Assembly: GCF_000711695.1 (NCBI RefSeq)
Contig: NW_013546952.1
Span: forward strand, 1-64,000
DNA: 64,000 bases
Source: Tilletiaria anomala UBC 951
Taxonomy: Eukaryota > Basidiomycota > Exobasidiomycetes > Georgefischeriales > Tilletiariaceae
Direction: 5' to 3'
The notes under the pieces were generated by a model. That model made no database searches, had not been told where the DNA came from, and saw only the letters and a list, made by a program, of their open reading frames with translations. This document shows positions 23,050 to 33,343 of the stretch, piece by piece. The position numbers and the translations under genes are program-made. Every line of letters starts with the position of its first letter. The first letter of the stretch is position 1.

Positions 23050-24813
23050 ATGGCGGCCATGGACACCACTTCCGGGCGTCGCCCGTCCCGGGCCAGCAGC
23101 ATCAAGGGCAGGCGAGGGAGCGGCGTCGAGCGACTGGAGACGCACGTAAGTCTTTTTCCAAGCAAGCTCATTCCCGCACGAACGCCATATGTAACGGCCT
23201 TGTTATTGCTTTTCATCCTTACTGCAGGTTGTCTCGTGGCACACGTCGACGGAGAAGCATGAGGCTAATCCCGCAGCGCGAGATGAAGACTTGAAGCGTC
23301 TGTTGGCCAAATACACTGAGCAGTTCACCGTTTCAGCAGACAAGCTTAAGGAGATCGTCAATAACTTCGTTGAAGTACTCAAGAATGGGCTGGAGAAGGA
23401 TGGCCAGACAGTGGTGCGTCGATCAGCGATGCGCTTCGCCTTTCCCTGTTGCACGGGCGAACCGCTGACTGCTGAGTATGTGCTTGCAGCCCATGCTGCC
23501 AGCTTACGTCTTTGGCTGGCCATCGGGAGAAGAAGTGGGATCGTATCTCGCCCTCGATCTCGGAGGCACAAATCTTCGTGTTTGCCATGTAGCACTGAAA
23601 GGTCAAGGGAAGTTCGAAGTCACACAAACCAAGTTCAGGCTGACCGATGAGCAAAAGCAAGAGGAGGGTCAGAAGCTTTTCGAATTCTGCGCCAAGTGCC
23701 TTGATACCTTCATTTGCGACCACTTCAGCAGCGAGGGCTCAGAGGGGCCTCTCCTAGAGGAGGACATCCCGCTTGGGTTCACCTTCAGCTACCCAATGGA
23801 GCAAGATCGCATCGACCATGGCGTTCTTGTGCGCTGGACAAAGGGCTTCGGCAGCCCCAATACCGAGGGTAGAGATTGTGCAGAGATGTTCCGCAAAGCG
23901 CTTGAGAGCCAGAAAGTCCCAATTCACATGACCTCCATCATCAACGACACCACCGGCACTCTGATTGCTTCCAATTGTTAGTGACGAGTCCCTATATTGA
24001 CGACTCGAAGTGGCCTGACGACTCTTGGATCCTCCAGATGTCAATGATGACACGCGCATCGCATGTATCTTTGGCACTGGGTGCAATGCGGCATACATGG
24101 AGAAGATCAAGAACATCCCCAAGATCAAGCACAAGGAGCTACCAGAGGACGAAGAGATGGCGATCAACTGCGAATACGGCGCATTCGACTCGTTCGACTC
24201 CAAATACCTTCCACGAACCAAGTACGACTTGCATATCGACTTAACTTCCAACAAGCCCAAAGAGCAGGTGTACGAGAAGATGATCGCCGGTCTCTACCTT
24301 GGCGAGCTGTTCCGCCTGTGCCTTGTCGAGATGGCCGACGATGGCGACCTCTTCCTGGGCCAGAACACCTACAAGATCGAGAAGCCATACGTCTTCGACA
24401 CAGCCTTCCTCTCGCTCATGGAGTCGGATCCGACAGACGAGCTGCTGACCATCACCGGCCTCTTCACGCACTTCTTTAGCCTCGAGACGACGATCCCCGA
24501 GCGCAAGTTCTTCCGCGAGCTGGCTAAACTGATCGGCACGCGCGCCGCCCGCCTGTCCTCGTGCGGCATCGCCGCGTTGGTCACAAAGATGGGCCTCACA
24601 GAGCAAGGGTGCGGCGTCGGCGCTGACGGCAGCTTGTACAGCAAGTACCCCAAGTTCCCCGAGCGCCTGCAGCAAGCACTCGTCGACATCTTTGGCGAAA
24701 ACGGCAAGAAGATCCAGGTGCGCCAGGCAGAGGACGGCAGCGGCGTCGGCTCGGCGATCATCGCGGCCATGACCAAGGCGAGAAAGTATGAGGGCAAGTA
24801 TGCACACGTCTGA
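23050..24813 (+). CDS. Hexokinase
   Basis: This enzyme phosphorylates glucose and other hexoses with ATP, the first step of glycolysis, and in yeast one isoform also signals glucose repression. Exons 23050-23145, 23228-23413, 23490-23976 and 24038-24813 give 514 residues, the usual size for a fungal hexokinase. The phosphate-binding LDLGGTNLRV lies at residues 116-125. The glucose-binding/catalytic INDTTGTL follows, with the presumed catalytic Asp near 247. FGTGCNAAYM, CEYGAFDS and the adenosine-site GSGVGSAIIAAM near the C-terminus are all present. The first exon encodes an unusually basic N-terminal arm with two RRxS sites (residues 10-13 and 21-24) that fit the PKA consensus. Whether this is the regulatory hexokinase or a second isoform cannot be told from this copy alone. 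Confidence 0.96.
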
Positions 24814-25139
24814 TCGCAGTCTCTGTACATGCAGTCCATCTCGCTCGTCGAAATGCCATACGCACGTTAGCAAGCTTGCCTTTGCTGTTCAGCATGTCTA
24901 TCACCTGCTACATGTCGGGCGTGTTATCCAACCTTGAAGTTAGTCAGGCTGGCCTCAAGCTGTACGAACGCGACTTCATTCGCATCCGTTGTTAGCTGCT
25001 ACTATCGACCGTAGTTTTCAGGCTGGATAGCCAGGACGAAATGGGGGGAGGCCGATGTAGATGCAAACGTCAAACATTTAATTGTTCGTGACTACCGTAA
25101 CTAGTACATTTGCAATGTGGACAGGTATGGAGAAAACGC

Positions 25140-25534
25140 TCAGTTCTTGGCAGCCTCCTTGTGCGCTTCGCCCTTGGCGTTGTGCTTCTCCTCCTTGGCC
25201 TTGTCCTTGACGGCGTCGATGCCTGCCGAGGTCTGCAGTACGAGAGCGAGTCAACGCGTGGTATGTCAGTTTACACTGTCGTGAAATATCAAGTCGTGAA
25301 TGTGGCAAAGAACGCACCCTGGTGCTGAGGGAGGCGTTAGAGTCTTTGGCGATGTTCTTGTTGGCCTCCTTGGATGCACCGGTGGTGGCTTGCTGGACGC
25401 TCTCCGAGATGTAGTTGGCGGCGCTTTCAAGAGAGAGTAAAGTAGAGCAACGTGATGTCAGATGGGGCTGATCAAAGTAAATGTAGCTGCGTCCACAGCA
25501 CGTAGAAAGAGACTCACTTCTTGACAGTCTCCAT
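25140..25534 (-). CDS. GRG1: Grg1/Ccg1-type glucose-repressible small protein, copy 1
   Basis: Exons 25518-25534, 25318-25423 and 25140-25232 give a 71-residue hydrophilic protein starting METVKNAANYISESVQ and containing KDSNASLSTRTSAG. This matches the Neurospora glucose-repressible/clock-controlled gene-1 (Grg1/Ccg1) family of small Ala/Lys/Glu-rich proteins, induced by glucose starvation, stress and the clock in ascomycetes. The biochemical role is unknown; composition suggests a soluble, partly helical, LEA-like protein. Introns follow codon 6 (phase 2) and codon 41 (phase 0). About 42 of 71 residues are identical, without gaps, to copy 2 at 27157-27462, yet no intron position is shared. 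It lies 326 bp past the hexokinase stop and is convergent with it. Confidence 0.85.
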
Positions 25535-27156
25535 TGTGAGTGATTGAAAGTTTGATTGAGGTGGGCTGGAGATGTGATTCGGTGAGTGGCACTGAATTTG
25601 TAAGGAAGAAAACATAATCAACGAGGCCTAGCAGTCCTCGGGCTTCTTATATACGCACCAAAAGGTGTTCAACAAGCAGGTGGTGGGGCTGGGTTGGGAC
25701 CTGGGACCAACAGGGCTGTACACGGTAAAACGGTGACGGCATCATCTGCAATCAAGAACAGGCGGGCATCACTTGTTGGCTGGAGAGTGGGAACTTGCTT
25801 GCAACTGGCCTGACGCCTGGCACGCGTCATGCTGCTCCATGTACCAAGAACGGGACCCTTACAGATGTCAGTATGTCAGTGAGCAACATGATCTGTTTGA
25901 TGAGGGCACTGTATGACCCTGGCTGCGCCGCACAGCCCATCCTCAGATCATGACGAGAGCATCCCCTGCCCGGGACACAGTGGCTGCACAAGGCCAAGCC
26001 AAGACCAGCACTCTGGCCAGTGTCAACACTCGGCCGCTTTGTTGGGCTGTGCTTGCTTGCCCGCAAGGCTGAGGCACTCTCAAGCGCTCATGTCAAGAGG
26101 CAAGCATCATCGAAGCAAGTCACAAATTACGAACGAGCCCTTGGCTCTCAGGTTGTGGTGCGTGATGAGGGTGGCCCACGTGGGAGTAGAGTGGCAATGA
26201 ACGAGTATTAGATGGAGGTGGAGGGGGACCCTGTTCCGCCCTGCTCATCATCCCACATGCCGAATGAGACAGGGAAGGTGATCACAGGCGGAGGTTCTCC
26301 ACCGCACCCTATACAGTCCTCGAGCACACCCGCAACTGTGGTTGTGTCATTCTCCCCAGGAACAAAAAAGGGTTGACAGTGAGGCCGTGGCGATCACTGC
26401 TGCCTGTAGAAGACATATGGGGGATCAACGCTTGCGCAGACCACGCCAGCTCAGGATGTTGGATGACGTCTGTTTGCTCTCTGCATACTGTATGTCTGCT
26501 TGATTACCGCTCGCTGGATGGAAAGAGGCCTGCCGACGAGACATCCTGCACAGCAATCTGTTGTACAATGCATGTGAAAGCGCTATAAATATATGCAATG
26601 CATCGACTAATATCTGGAGCACCGTAAATACATGTACGTGTTTTTCGTCCTGTATAGAGTGAGTTCTGGTTTCTTTGTAGCATAGCAACCCCGCTTGCTC
26701 GAAATCTAAAGTCGATATCCTGTTGTTGGGACAGCAGGCCAATATCTTGCATGTTATGATACCCAGGCAGTATTTTTGAGCGTTGAGCCGGGAGCTTGCT
26801 CTGGCTTCAGCTCTGACAGGAGGGTTCCAAGCGTTGGCACCGTCTCGTTCCTTCGGGTCCTGATGTTCCGAGTTATCAGCATCAACAAGCTCGCGCCGTA
26901 GAACTATGGCTCGGACGGGCTGCTGTAAGGATGGGGGCACCGTGCGAGCCAGCTTCTGCTCGCTGAATCAGGCGCACTCGCTTGACAATGTATTGAGGCT
27001 CTAAGATCGAACGCGGAATTGAGACAAGCTGGCAGTGGACAATCAATTTGCTTAATAACTGCAATAAATACATTGCGTGTTCATAGTTAAGCGATTGACC
27101 AAGTAAACCCATTGGATATGGGCGGTTGATGATGGATGGCACAGGTATTTTCGTAT
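25535..27156. other. Upstream region of Grg1 copy 1, no gene seen
   Basis: About 1.6 kb between the two Grg1 copies. Frames on either strand have no recognisable domain. A near-CRE sequence ATGACGTC occurs at 26463-26470. The stretch probably holds the copy-1 promoter and the copy-2 3' UTR. Confidence 0.4.
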
Positions 27157-27462
27157 TTAATGCTTGGCAGCCTCATTGTGAAGGTCAGCCCCTGCCTCGT
27201 GGCCTTTCTGCTCGATCTTGTCGTTGATGGCGTCAACACCGGCGGAGATCCTCGTGCCGATGGAGGCATTCGAGTCCTTGGCGACAGCCTTGTTGGTCTC
27301 ATACGAGCCCTGGCTGATGGCACCTTGGACACTGTATAGAGGGTTTGACGCGAGAGTGATCGGCGACATTTATGAGAAACCACAGACGAGGCGGAGTGCA
27401 GGTGTGTTGAATTATACTCACGACTCGGAAACGTAGTTAGCAACGTTTTTAACGGTCTCCAT
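27157..27462 (-). CDS. Grg1/Ccg1-type glucose-repressible small protein, copy 2
   Basis: Exons 27422-27462 and 27157-27331 (90-bp intron) give a 71-residue protein that starts METVKNVANYVSESVQ and contains KDSNASIGTRISAG. It aligns gaplessly with copy 1, identical at about 42 of 71 positions, and belongs to the same Grg1/Ccg1 family. The single intron interrupts codon 14, a position where copy 1 has none. The gene is head-to-tail with copy 1. Its 1.87-kb upstream region contains two perfect CRE-type palindromes about 500 and 600 bp before the start. Divergence of the pair suggests an old duplication with possibly different regulation. Confidence 0.85.
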
Positions 27463-27960
27463 TGTGATTAGTGTGGTTTACTTGAAGGTTCAATCGGAGA
27501 TGGTGGGAGAGGGTCCAAGAATGAGACGAGCAATCAAAGATGCAAGATGGTCAAGCAGAAGTGAGGGCAGATGATCAACAAAAGTGCGAGGAAGCAAGCA
27601 GCATCCCATGTGCGACGTTCGCACCTCGTTCCAGTCATACACCCTTTGAAAGGAGAGGATTGTGTGTAGCCGTGAGCGACCAACGTTGTGGCTTCTGGAG
27701 AGATTCACGAAAGAAGTTGTACGGACTCAGGTAAGGGTTTATATGTTCACCAGCCTCCGGTAAAGGCTGTGCGTCCATTGCATCTTAGTACAGTGGGGCA
27801 CAATCCAAGGATGGCACAGGGCTTGGTGATGACGGACGGTCGGCCGATGCCGTGTGCTGGTCTCAATACGCGGGGCCAAGATGGGGACAGACGAGTAGCT
27901 AGTCTGACCCACCAGACAGACATTCATCCATCCAGACACCATTGCTGGCAAGCATTGTGA

Positions 27961-27970
27961 ATGACGTCAT
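27961..27970. promoter_or_regulatory. CRE-type palindrome ATGACGTCAT
   Basis: Perfect 10-bp palindrome containing TGACGTCA, the consensus site for ATF/CREB-family bZIP factors. It lies 499 bp upstream of the Grg1 copy-2 start. Confidence 0.6.
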
Positions 27971-28064
27971 TCTGCATGGGCATTTGACTACACACCTCTG
28001 AACTATTGCACCAGCCAAACAGAGGCACGATGGAGAGACGACACATTTCCAACAAGCATACCCC

Positions 28065-28074
28065 ATGACGTCAT
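28065..28074. promoter_or_regulatory. CRE-type palindrome ATGACGTCAT
   Basis: Second identical 10-bp palindrome, 104 bp from the first and 603 bp upstream of the Grg1 copy-2 start. Confidence 0.6.
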
Positions 28075-29012
28075 GCCGATCAGTGCTCATGATCAAAAGT
28101 CAAAAGACTGGTTGTGTGACTTGCTAGTTTGTGCTTTGGCCTTAGGGTAACGTGCAGACTGCAGCCTGCAGATACATTTTAGCGGCCCTTTGACTCTTCT
28201 TTTGGGCCTCCCAGCTTCTTGGTGGGCGCCTGGCAAGCAGGAGGCTACTGGTAAAATCAATTGGGCATCATCTCAAGCATTAAGCTGACATCATGGCCCA
28301 GCCTGGCAGAGTCACCAGGCACAATTGGAATTGCTCCAGATGTGGTTATTGGCTCACAAGCGGCCCGCTCTGCAGCTCGCAACACTATTCATGTGTACGT
28401 GTAAAGTTCTGTGGAATGGCAGAACGGGATGCATGACATGGCGAATGGACTCAGAAATGTGCCACGCGGTCCAACACTACCCAACAAACTCACAATTGCT
28501 AGTGACGATGAAATTGTGAACTATGCTGAATCAAGGATGGCTCCGCAGCTAAATAGAAATGAGACGGTCGTCAATCCCCTTCGGAGCTAGGATTCTCTCT
28601 GGCGGGCGCGCTGGAAGCGGCAAGGAAAGGCTCCAAGCTGCGACCGTGAAATGCCTCTCGCTGGGTAACTCGAACTCGCTGTTGTTCCTGCATTTCCCAC
28701 GCTTGGACGTATGATATATGGTATACACAATGTGCGATAGGCAATGCTTAAATCTTAGAACTTGAGGAGCTTGACACTTGACGCTCGAAACCTGTAGGGA
28801 GTTTGCTAGTTGAGGGCGTATCCGCATGTGCAATAACTGCGTGCTGGGTGCTGTGCTGTCGAACAACCACCGATAGTACACGAACGAGCATCAACAATCC
28901 AACAAAAGAAGCACTGGCGCAAGTCGAAACCCGGTGCCGATGGCTACAGAGAACAGACGCCACAGGAGACTGAGTGTTATCTGGAAGACCACAACAGTGA
29001 ATAGTGATGCAG

Positions 29013-29035
29013 TGATGAGTGCGATGAGCGATGAG
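29013..29035. repeat. Clustered GATGAG repeats with two overlapping GCGATGAG
   Basis: TGATGAG is followed by GCGATGAG at 29021-29028 and again at 29028-29035. GCGATGAG is the yeast PAC core, but the closely spaced copies could be simple repeat expansion. The cluster lies about 300 bp upstream of the DDHD gene. Confidence 0.5.
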
Positions 29036-29334
29036 TCGATAGACACCACAAAAAAGAGTAATGCATATGCACCGCCGCACAGTCAGGACTCAAAATCCGG
29101 GCTTCTCAGCTGAGTTTGGTCAGGTGTCACCAAAAGCGCAGTGTCACCCAAAAGACAATGCTCCTAAATGTCAAACACGGGTTCTCGGGATCCCCCATCA
29201 GTTCGGCGCAGTCTTGAGCGCTTGAGCTGCTTCGTATCGATCACGCAGGTTCATGCTGCACACAGACCACTTGTCCGCAGCCACGCCAGCGTGCCGTAAA
29301 ACTTGGTCTCGGCGCGAGACTGGGGTCTGTGGCC

Positions 29335-32300
29335 ATGATGACTGACTCACGTGAACCAGATAGTTTACCCACTTCTCTTCAAGTGCAACAGATTGGGAAG
29401 GAAAAGCCACGACTGGAAGCCCGCTGGTTCTATGCCTGGAAAAAACGCTGGGCGGTCTTTTCGGACGAGGACAACGCCGCTTTGGAAAGAAAATGGGTCG
29501 AGCTTGGAGGAGAGCAGATAGAATGCCGCACAGACGAAGCACTTGCTGACGAATCGAATGATGGAGACAATACGAGCCGCAAGGGTGGGCAAGGGGATAG
29601 CGGAGAACACCTGGAGAAGACAAAACGAATGTTATTACCACGCTCTCCTCCTTCGGGCATTGACGCGGTTGAAAGTGCCATGCAGAACTTGCAGCCTTCT
29701 GGAAACAAGTCCGAGAATGAACGTGGATCAGAAGCGAAGAACAGGAGCAAACAATCCATACGCCCTTCCAAAATCATGGTCAACCGAACCCTTGATCCTA
29801 TCCTGTCTCCTTCTCACCCAGCCCGACGAACGACAGTCGCGGTCCTCGAGGACCGTCTTTTCGATGCAGATTTGTCAACCATGACAATGTATCCAGTTTT
29901 CTTCAAGGGCATGCTGGTACAGATCATGCGCGCCACGTACTTCTACTCAAGCATGGCGGACGGCAGCTACGCACCGATCGGCTATGATGAGGAGCTCGCT
30001 ACAGACTTGGAGATGTCTTATGACCAAGTCAAGCCGTGGACCTTCGACAGGACACAGGCGAATGGGGAAGTTCAAAACAATAACCAAGTAGAGCTACCGT
30101 GTATGGCAAAACAAGCAGGTACGGTTCATTGGGAAAGTGCAACAAGTGCAAAGCTCTTCTCGTGAGGTTGCCCGCTTGCGCTAAAGCTCTGTTACTTCGG
30201 CTCTGTGTTGACACTACGTCTCCCAACGCTCGCCATGCTTCGCAGTGTCGATTTTGGCGGTCGCTTCCTCTCCATTCTCGGTGGTTCGAAAGTGATACGT
30301 GGTTTCCGAGAGGCTGACCGCATCGCCCGGGAAAGGTCTTCGGGCACCCTGATTGAACACGTACAAACCATACTTCCATGGTTCGCTGGCGACTCAGACT
30401 CAGATTCTGACTCTGATTTGGACTCGGACTCCTACAATGGCGCGAAGGGGGGTCGAGCGGAGGCCACACAGGCGAGAAAGAAGCATGGGGATACGAGCGC
30501 CGCAAAAGGGAGAAAGGGAAAGCTCGGGGCGTCTTGTTTGCCGAAGCACAGCGCAAGTGAACCAGGGGAAGATGAAGATCAAGGCGGCTCGAGCAATGAA
30601 GGGTCATCTTTTGCGGCACGCCTGTGGCCATCCAGCGAAAACAGCATCTGGCTCTTGCCTGTCAATGGCATCCGCAAGATTTTTGGAGCTTCCAACGAAG
30701 AGTTGCAAAAGCCATGGCACGATAAGAGCACGGAACAGGTTACGGACGGCGAACCAACCCAAGATGAGACCTCTCTCCCTGAGCCGCCGTCGGACCGCGC
30801 TGGAGAACCACCAGAGCTTGTGCTATGCATCCACGGCATCGGCCAAGAACTCGCAGGCGACTTTGACGGGCTCAACTTTGTTTACGACGTCGAGCGTTTG
30901 CGCGGCACCAGCCGTAACCAAGCAGAACGGCCGGAGATGCGCAAGCTGTCCCGCGGGAGGCGGGTGCAGTTCCTGCCCATATGCTGGCGCTCGGGTCTAT
31001 CCTTCGACAGGCAAGTCGAAGGCAACGACAATTTTTTCACGCTCATGGACGTCTCAAACAACGTGTCGATTCCGGTCGTTAGAAACGTTATCTCTAAAGT
31101 CCTCCTCGATGTCCCTTTCTACTTATCATCACATCGCAAGTCGATGATCCAGGCAGTCAAGCGCGAGCTCAATCGTGTCTACCGACTGTTCGTTCAACGG
31201 AATCCAGCGTTCGAGTGCGAGGGTGGACGCGTGAGCTTGATCTGCCATTCTCTGGGAAGCGCGTTGGGAAGTGCCATTTTGTCCGAGCAGCCGACGCATG
31301 TAAAGCTCCTTTCGGAACTCAGCAAAGAGGAGCTCGAGCAGAATGAGAATCGGCATTTGCTGTTTAACGTCAAGCACTGCTTCTTCATTGGCAGTCCCGT
31401 CGGCTTCTTTCTATACCTCGATGGGGGGCAGCTGATTGCACGCAAAGGCAACAACAGGACTGAAGGCATGGAAGACGAGGCAGTCAGCGACCGAGTTGGA
31501 CACTATGGTTGTCTGGCTACAGAAACCCTATTTAATATTTATCACTCGTCGGATCCGGTGGGCTATAATCTCTCAGCCACATGCGACGGTACATACGCAA
31601 AAGTCATCAAGCAAGTCTCGATTCAAGCTGCCCCCGAGTCGATACTCGAGTCCTTATCTTTGCCGCGCCTAAGCATCTCAAAAATCTTTGGCGTGGGTGA
31701 ACACCCTTTCTCGGCCCTGAGGACTTACAGCAAGGATGTCGAATCGGGTAAAGTCAACCTTTCACAAGCCGACGCAAGATCTCAAGAAAAGCACGAAGGT
31801 CGACAGAAAGCAAGCTCCGACCCGAAGCAGGCTGCGGACACCTTTAGCCTGAAAGCGTTTGAAAAGGGCGAGAAGCGCTTCAGAGCTCTGAATCCATTCG
31901 GATGCATCGATTTCGTTCTGGACGGCCAAGGATTTAGCGAGTATCTTCATATGCTCACCGCGCACACCAGCTATTGGACGAGCGAGGCTTTCAATCTTTT
32001 GCTGTTGTCGTGCCTGTTCATGGACCAGCAGCCGGTTTGCACTGTACCCCAATGGAAGGTGCCCATCGCCGCCAGCGCATCCGCAGGTGAGGGGAGAGCT
32101 GATAGAAACGAACCTCATGAATCCCATGGGTTGCAGAAGGAGCCCACGAAGCAAGATATTCAGCCTTTCGTGATCTCACCCTCATCCGAACAACCCCAGA
32201 CTCCTTTCACCGACTGCATCAATGAAGCAAGTCAAGTGGCTCTGCAGGGCTCACCAGCCCTTCGAGTTTGGGCAGTGGACGTGTCCAGGTGGCTTGCTAC

Positions 32301-33276
32301 GACGCCCGAGGACGAGCTTCCGCGGCTCGCCGAGGAGCTCCTTGCATCGTCACCTGAAGCTGCTGAGAAGGTCAAGCACTACGTGAAAGCTGTAGACAAG
32401 GCGAGGGCACTGGCTGGCCAGTTATTACCCAGACTCGTCTACAATCAATTGTACTCCTGTCGGTGGGGAGAGATGAAGTTCTCCAAGACGAGAGAGGGCA
32501 GGCCGTATCTGAGCTCACCGAGACTCGAGCACACCACGGACTACAATGTCACGCACGATGGCGATTGGGTCGCCATAGCCTTTCACGAAAAGTCGCACAC
32601 TCCAGATGCTGCTGCCAAGAAGTCGCACAAGCCTGGCCTGCGTGCCCAATCACTCGCTGAGGCTCGCCTGGGAATCGACGTTATGTCGCGCACTCTGCCC
32701 CGATACGAATCGTCTGTGCGCAATCTGGTCGATACAATGAACATGACAATGACGCCAGCAGAGAAGGATTGGGTGCTCAGTGCTAGCCCAGGCAGCCGAG
32801 CTTCATCACAGAGTATCCTCTCGCGAGAGCAGCAAAGAGCGCGACCTGTGCCACTTTCGTTTCCTGACGCCGAAATGCTAGCTCGACAATTTGACTTGTG
32901 GACGCACAAGGAGGCGTTGACAAAGAATTTCGGCAATGGTCTTGGGTTCGACTTTGCCAAGATTCAACTGGCACTCTGGGAATGCGAAGGAAAGCGGGAA
33001 GAGAGGTGTTCCCGACAGACGATACTGGAAGTGGAAGGTCAGCGTGACGGTTCATATCGCTTTATCGAGATGGTGCTGCCGCCTGGCGAGGAGAGCGTTA
33101 ACGGCGAGGCATGTGGCGTTTCGCAGCTGGTAGTTGCAGAAGGACCTTTGGAGGAATGTACAGCTCAAGTCCAGCCCGCATGGACCTCGGAGAACGCGAT
33201 CAACCAGGGACTGCTCCGAATTTGGAGCATGCAAGACTTGATAGATACCGCATACAAGCAGCAAGTACGCCGATAG
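29335..33276 (+). CDS. DDHD-domain phospholipase A1-like protein
   Basis: DDHD proteins are intracellular PA-preferring phospholipase A1 enzymes acting on phosphatidic acid at ER, Golgi or mitochondrial membranes. Exons 29335-30161 and 30246-33276 give 1285 residues. A WWE-like start (ARWFYAWKKRWAVFSDEDNA) is followed by a variable region. LVLCIHGIGQEL then opens the alpha/beta-hydrolase core. The nucleophile elbow reads CHSLGS (about residues 609-614), with Cys where the GxSxG motif normally has Gly. The DDHD part shows GCIDFVLD (~830) and TAHTSYWTSEAF (~848), which supply the metal-binding-like Asp/His residues. A run of Ser-Asp dipeptides lies near residue 320. Some 400 residues continue past the DDHD core, longer than in animals. 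The splice was fixed by phase: CTCTTCTC|GTGAGG to CGCAG|TGTC. Confidence 0.88.
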
Positions 33277-33343
33277 ACATTCGTTTCTATAGAATGCAGG
33301 ATGTGGACAGAGTGTTGGTGTGATGTACAATTACCAGCGCAAA

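Larger units (their letters stand above)
27463..29334. promoter_or_regulatory. Shared upstream region of Grg1 copy 2 (-) and DDHD gene (+)
   Basis: 1.87 kb between divergent starts with no recognisable gene. It holds two ATGACGTCAT palindromes (27961-27970, 28065-28074) and a cluster of GATGAG repeats (29013-29035). The length is generous for a 71-codon gene and hints at complex regulation. Confidence 0.45.

Noticed and set aside
29198-29641. 147-codon minus-strand open frame over the DDHD 5' end
   Set aside because: Antisense to the first DDHD exon; no family resemblance.
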